Source: Jilunia laotingensis
GTDB taxonomy: Bacteria > Bacteroidota > Bacteroidia > Bacteroidales > Bacteroidaceae
NCBI RefSeq assembly: GCF_014385165.1
Contig: NZ_JACRTF010000001.1
Span: 186,001-250,000, forward strand
Length of the DNA: 64,000 bases
Direction of reading: 5' to 3'
Shown here: piece after piece, positions 63,691 to 64,000 of the stretch
Layout of the letters: each line of letters starts with the position of its first letter
Position numbering within the stretch: the first letter of the stretch is position 1
The notes under the pieces: generated by a model
The model's input: the letters and a program-made list of their open reading frames with translations, nothing else
The model's database searches: none
Told to the model about the DNA's origin: nothing
Program-made: the position numbers and the translations under genes

Positions 63691-64000
63691 TGCACAACAA
63701 CTGTTATCAAGGCATCCAAATTTTTCATGCCGGCAATAAGCTCTTTTTCCGAGTCAAACCTCAACACCAGCGTGCCGATGGCGTCATTCGCCCCCTTAAA
63801 CGAAGAAACCTTGTCACCCTCTTTTACCCAAAGGTCTGTTTGAACGACATGAGATATAGAAAATTCTTCATCAATGTCCAGACGTATGAAATGTCCTTCC
63901 CTGTCCGCATGAAGGATCACTTCCGCCCAATATCCATTATAAGGTTTCTGTTCCACACCTCTCACCTCGTCACCCACTGCGGCACGAACTGCATTGGTTA
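63687..64000 (-). CDS. ATP-grasp ligase C-terminal part (runs off right edge)
   Basis: The frame is open from the right edge of the window to a stop at 63687, giving about 103 residues. DGTxxF-like DAIGTLVLRFDSEKELIAGMKNLDAL resembles the C-terminal domain of biotin-carboxylase-like ATP-grasp enzymes. A GTG at 63977 is internal and unlikely to be the start. The rest of the gene lies beyond the window. Confidence 0.6.
   Translation of the reverse strand, partial: TNAVRAAVGDEVRGVEQKPYNGYWAEVILHADREGHFIRLDIDEEFSISHVVQTDLWVKEGDKVSSFKGANDAIGTLVLRFDSEKELIAGMKNLDALITVVVQ

Noticed and set aside
1..64000. CRISPR array, rRNA or tRNA genes
   Set aside because: No regularly spaced identical repeats with unique spacers, and no tRNA- or rRNA-like sequences, were noticed. 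A scan with dedicated tools was not possible.

Overview
The window is a chromosomal segment of a Bacteroides-type bacterium (order Bacteroidales). The evidence is the family content (DUF4831, DUF4837, fimbrillin-like surface lipoproteins, EpsG polymerase, an Arm-domain tyrosine recombinase), AT-rich intergenic DNA, and promoter -7 elements of the Bacteroides form TAnnTTTG ahead of many genes. I cannot name the species from sequence alone.

1-21.3 kb is conserved housekeeping DNA. It holds the 5' part of trkA, dxs, a bifunctional NAD(P)HX repair enzyme, a DUF4831 gene with a small membrane protein, and a PqqD-like protein with an MFS transporter. A six-gene leftward operon follows (DUF4837 lipoprotein, pdxA, a sigma-54-type activator, lptE, a TPR-type gene, secG), then rlmN, then a second leftward operon (coaX, outer-membrane barrel, TPR protein, lptC, CNNM/CBS protein, PpiD-like chaperone). 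Both operons centre on envelope biogenesis.

21.6-39.1 kb is an accessory island of four similar cassettes arranged A> <B C> <D. Each has a nearly identical 167-182 bp control module, a 34-39 codon peptide gene and a large divergent fimbrillin-like lipoprotein gene. The peptides share their first 23 residues and then differ completely. A CPBP-family membrane protease lies between A and B, an acyltransferase-3 protein between C and D, and an Rpn/PD-(D/E)XK nuclease between the back-to-back modules B and C. Several intergenic stretches carry degenerate short tandem repeats.

39.6-45.3 kb holds a tyrosine recombinase and an unusual cluster: a small PqqD-type protein, an ABC exporter, an HPr-kinase-like ATPase, an S24/S26 serine peptidase and an uncharacterised nucleotidyltransferase. 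PqqD, HPrK-like and nucleotidyltransferase genes with an ABC exporter recall lasso-peptide gene clusters, but no lasso cyclase or B2 transglutaminase-like protease is present. The conserved half of the four small peptides contains Y-x-x-P-x-V at the spacing expected of a leader recognised by a PqqD-like domain. My main hypothesis is therefore that the peptides and this cluster form an undescribed peptide-modification and export system.

45.7-64 kb is the 3' part of a leftward surface-polysaccharide locus. It contains two initiating phosphoglycosyl transferases, six clear glycosyltransferase or polymerase genes, UDP-glucose and UDP-ManNAc dehydrogenases with WecB, a PglD/PglE-like acetyltransferase and aminotransferase pair, two short-chain epimerases and three ATP-grasp-type proteins. 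No flippase or UpxY/UpxZ-type regulator lies within the window, so the locus continues beyond base 64000.
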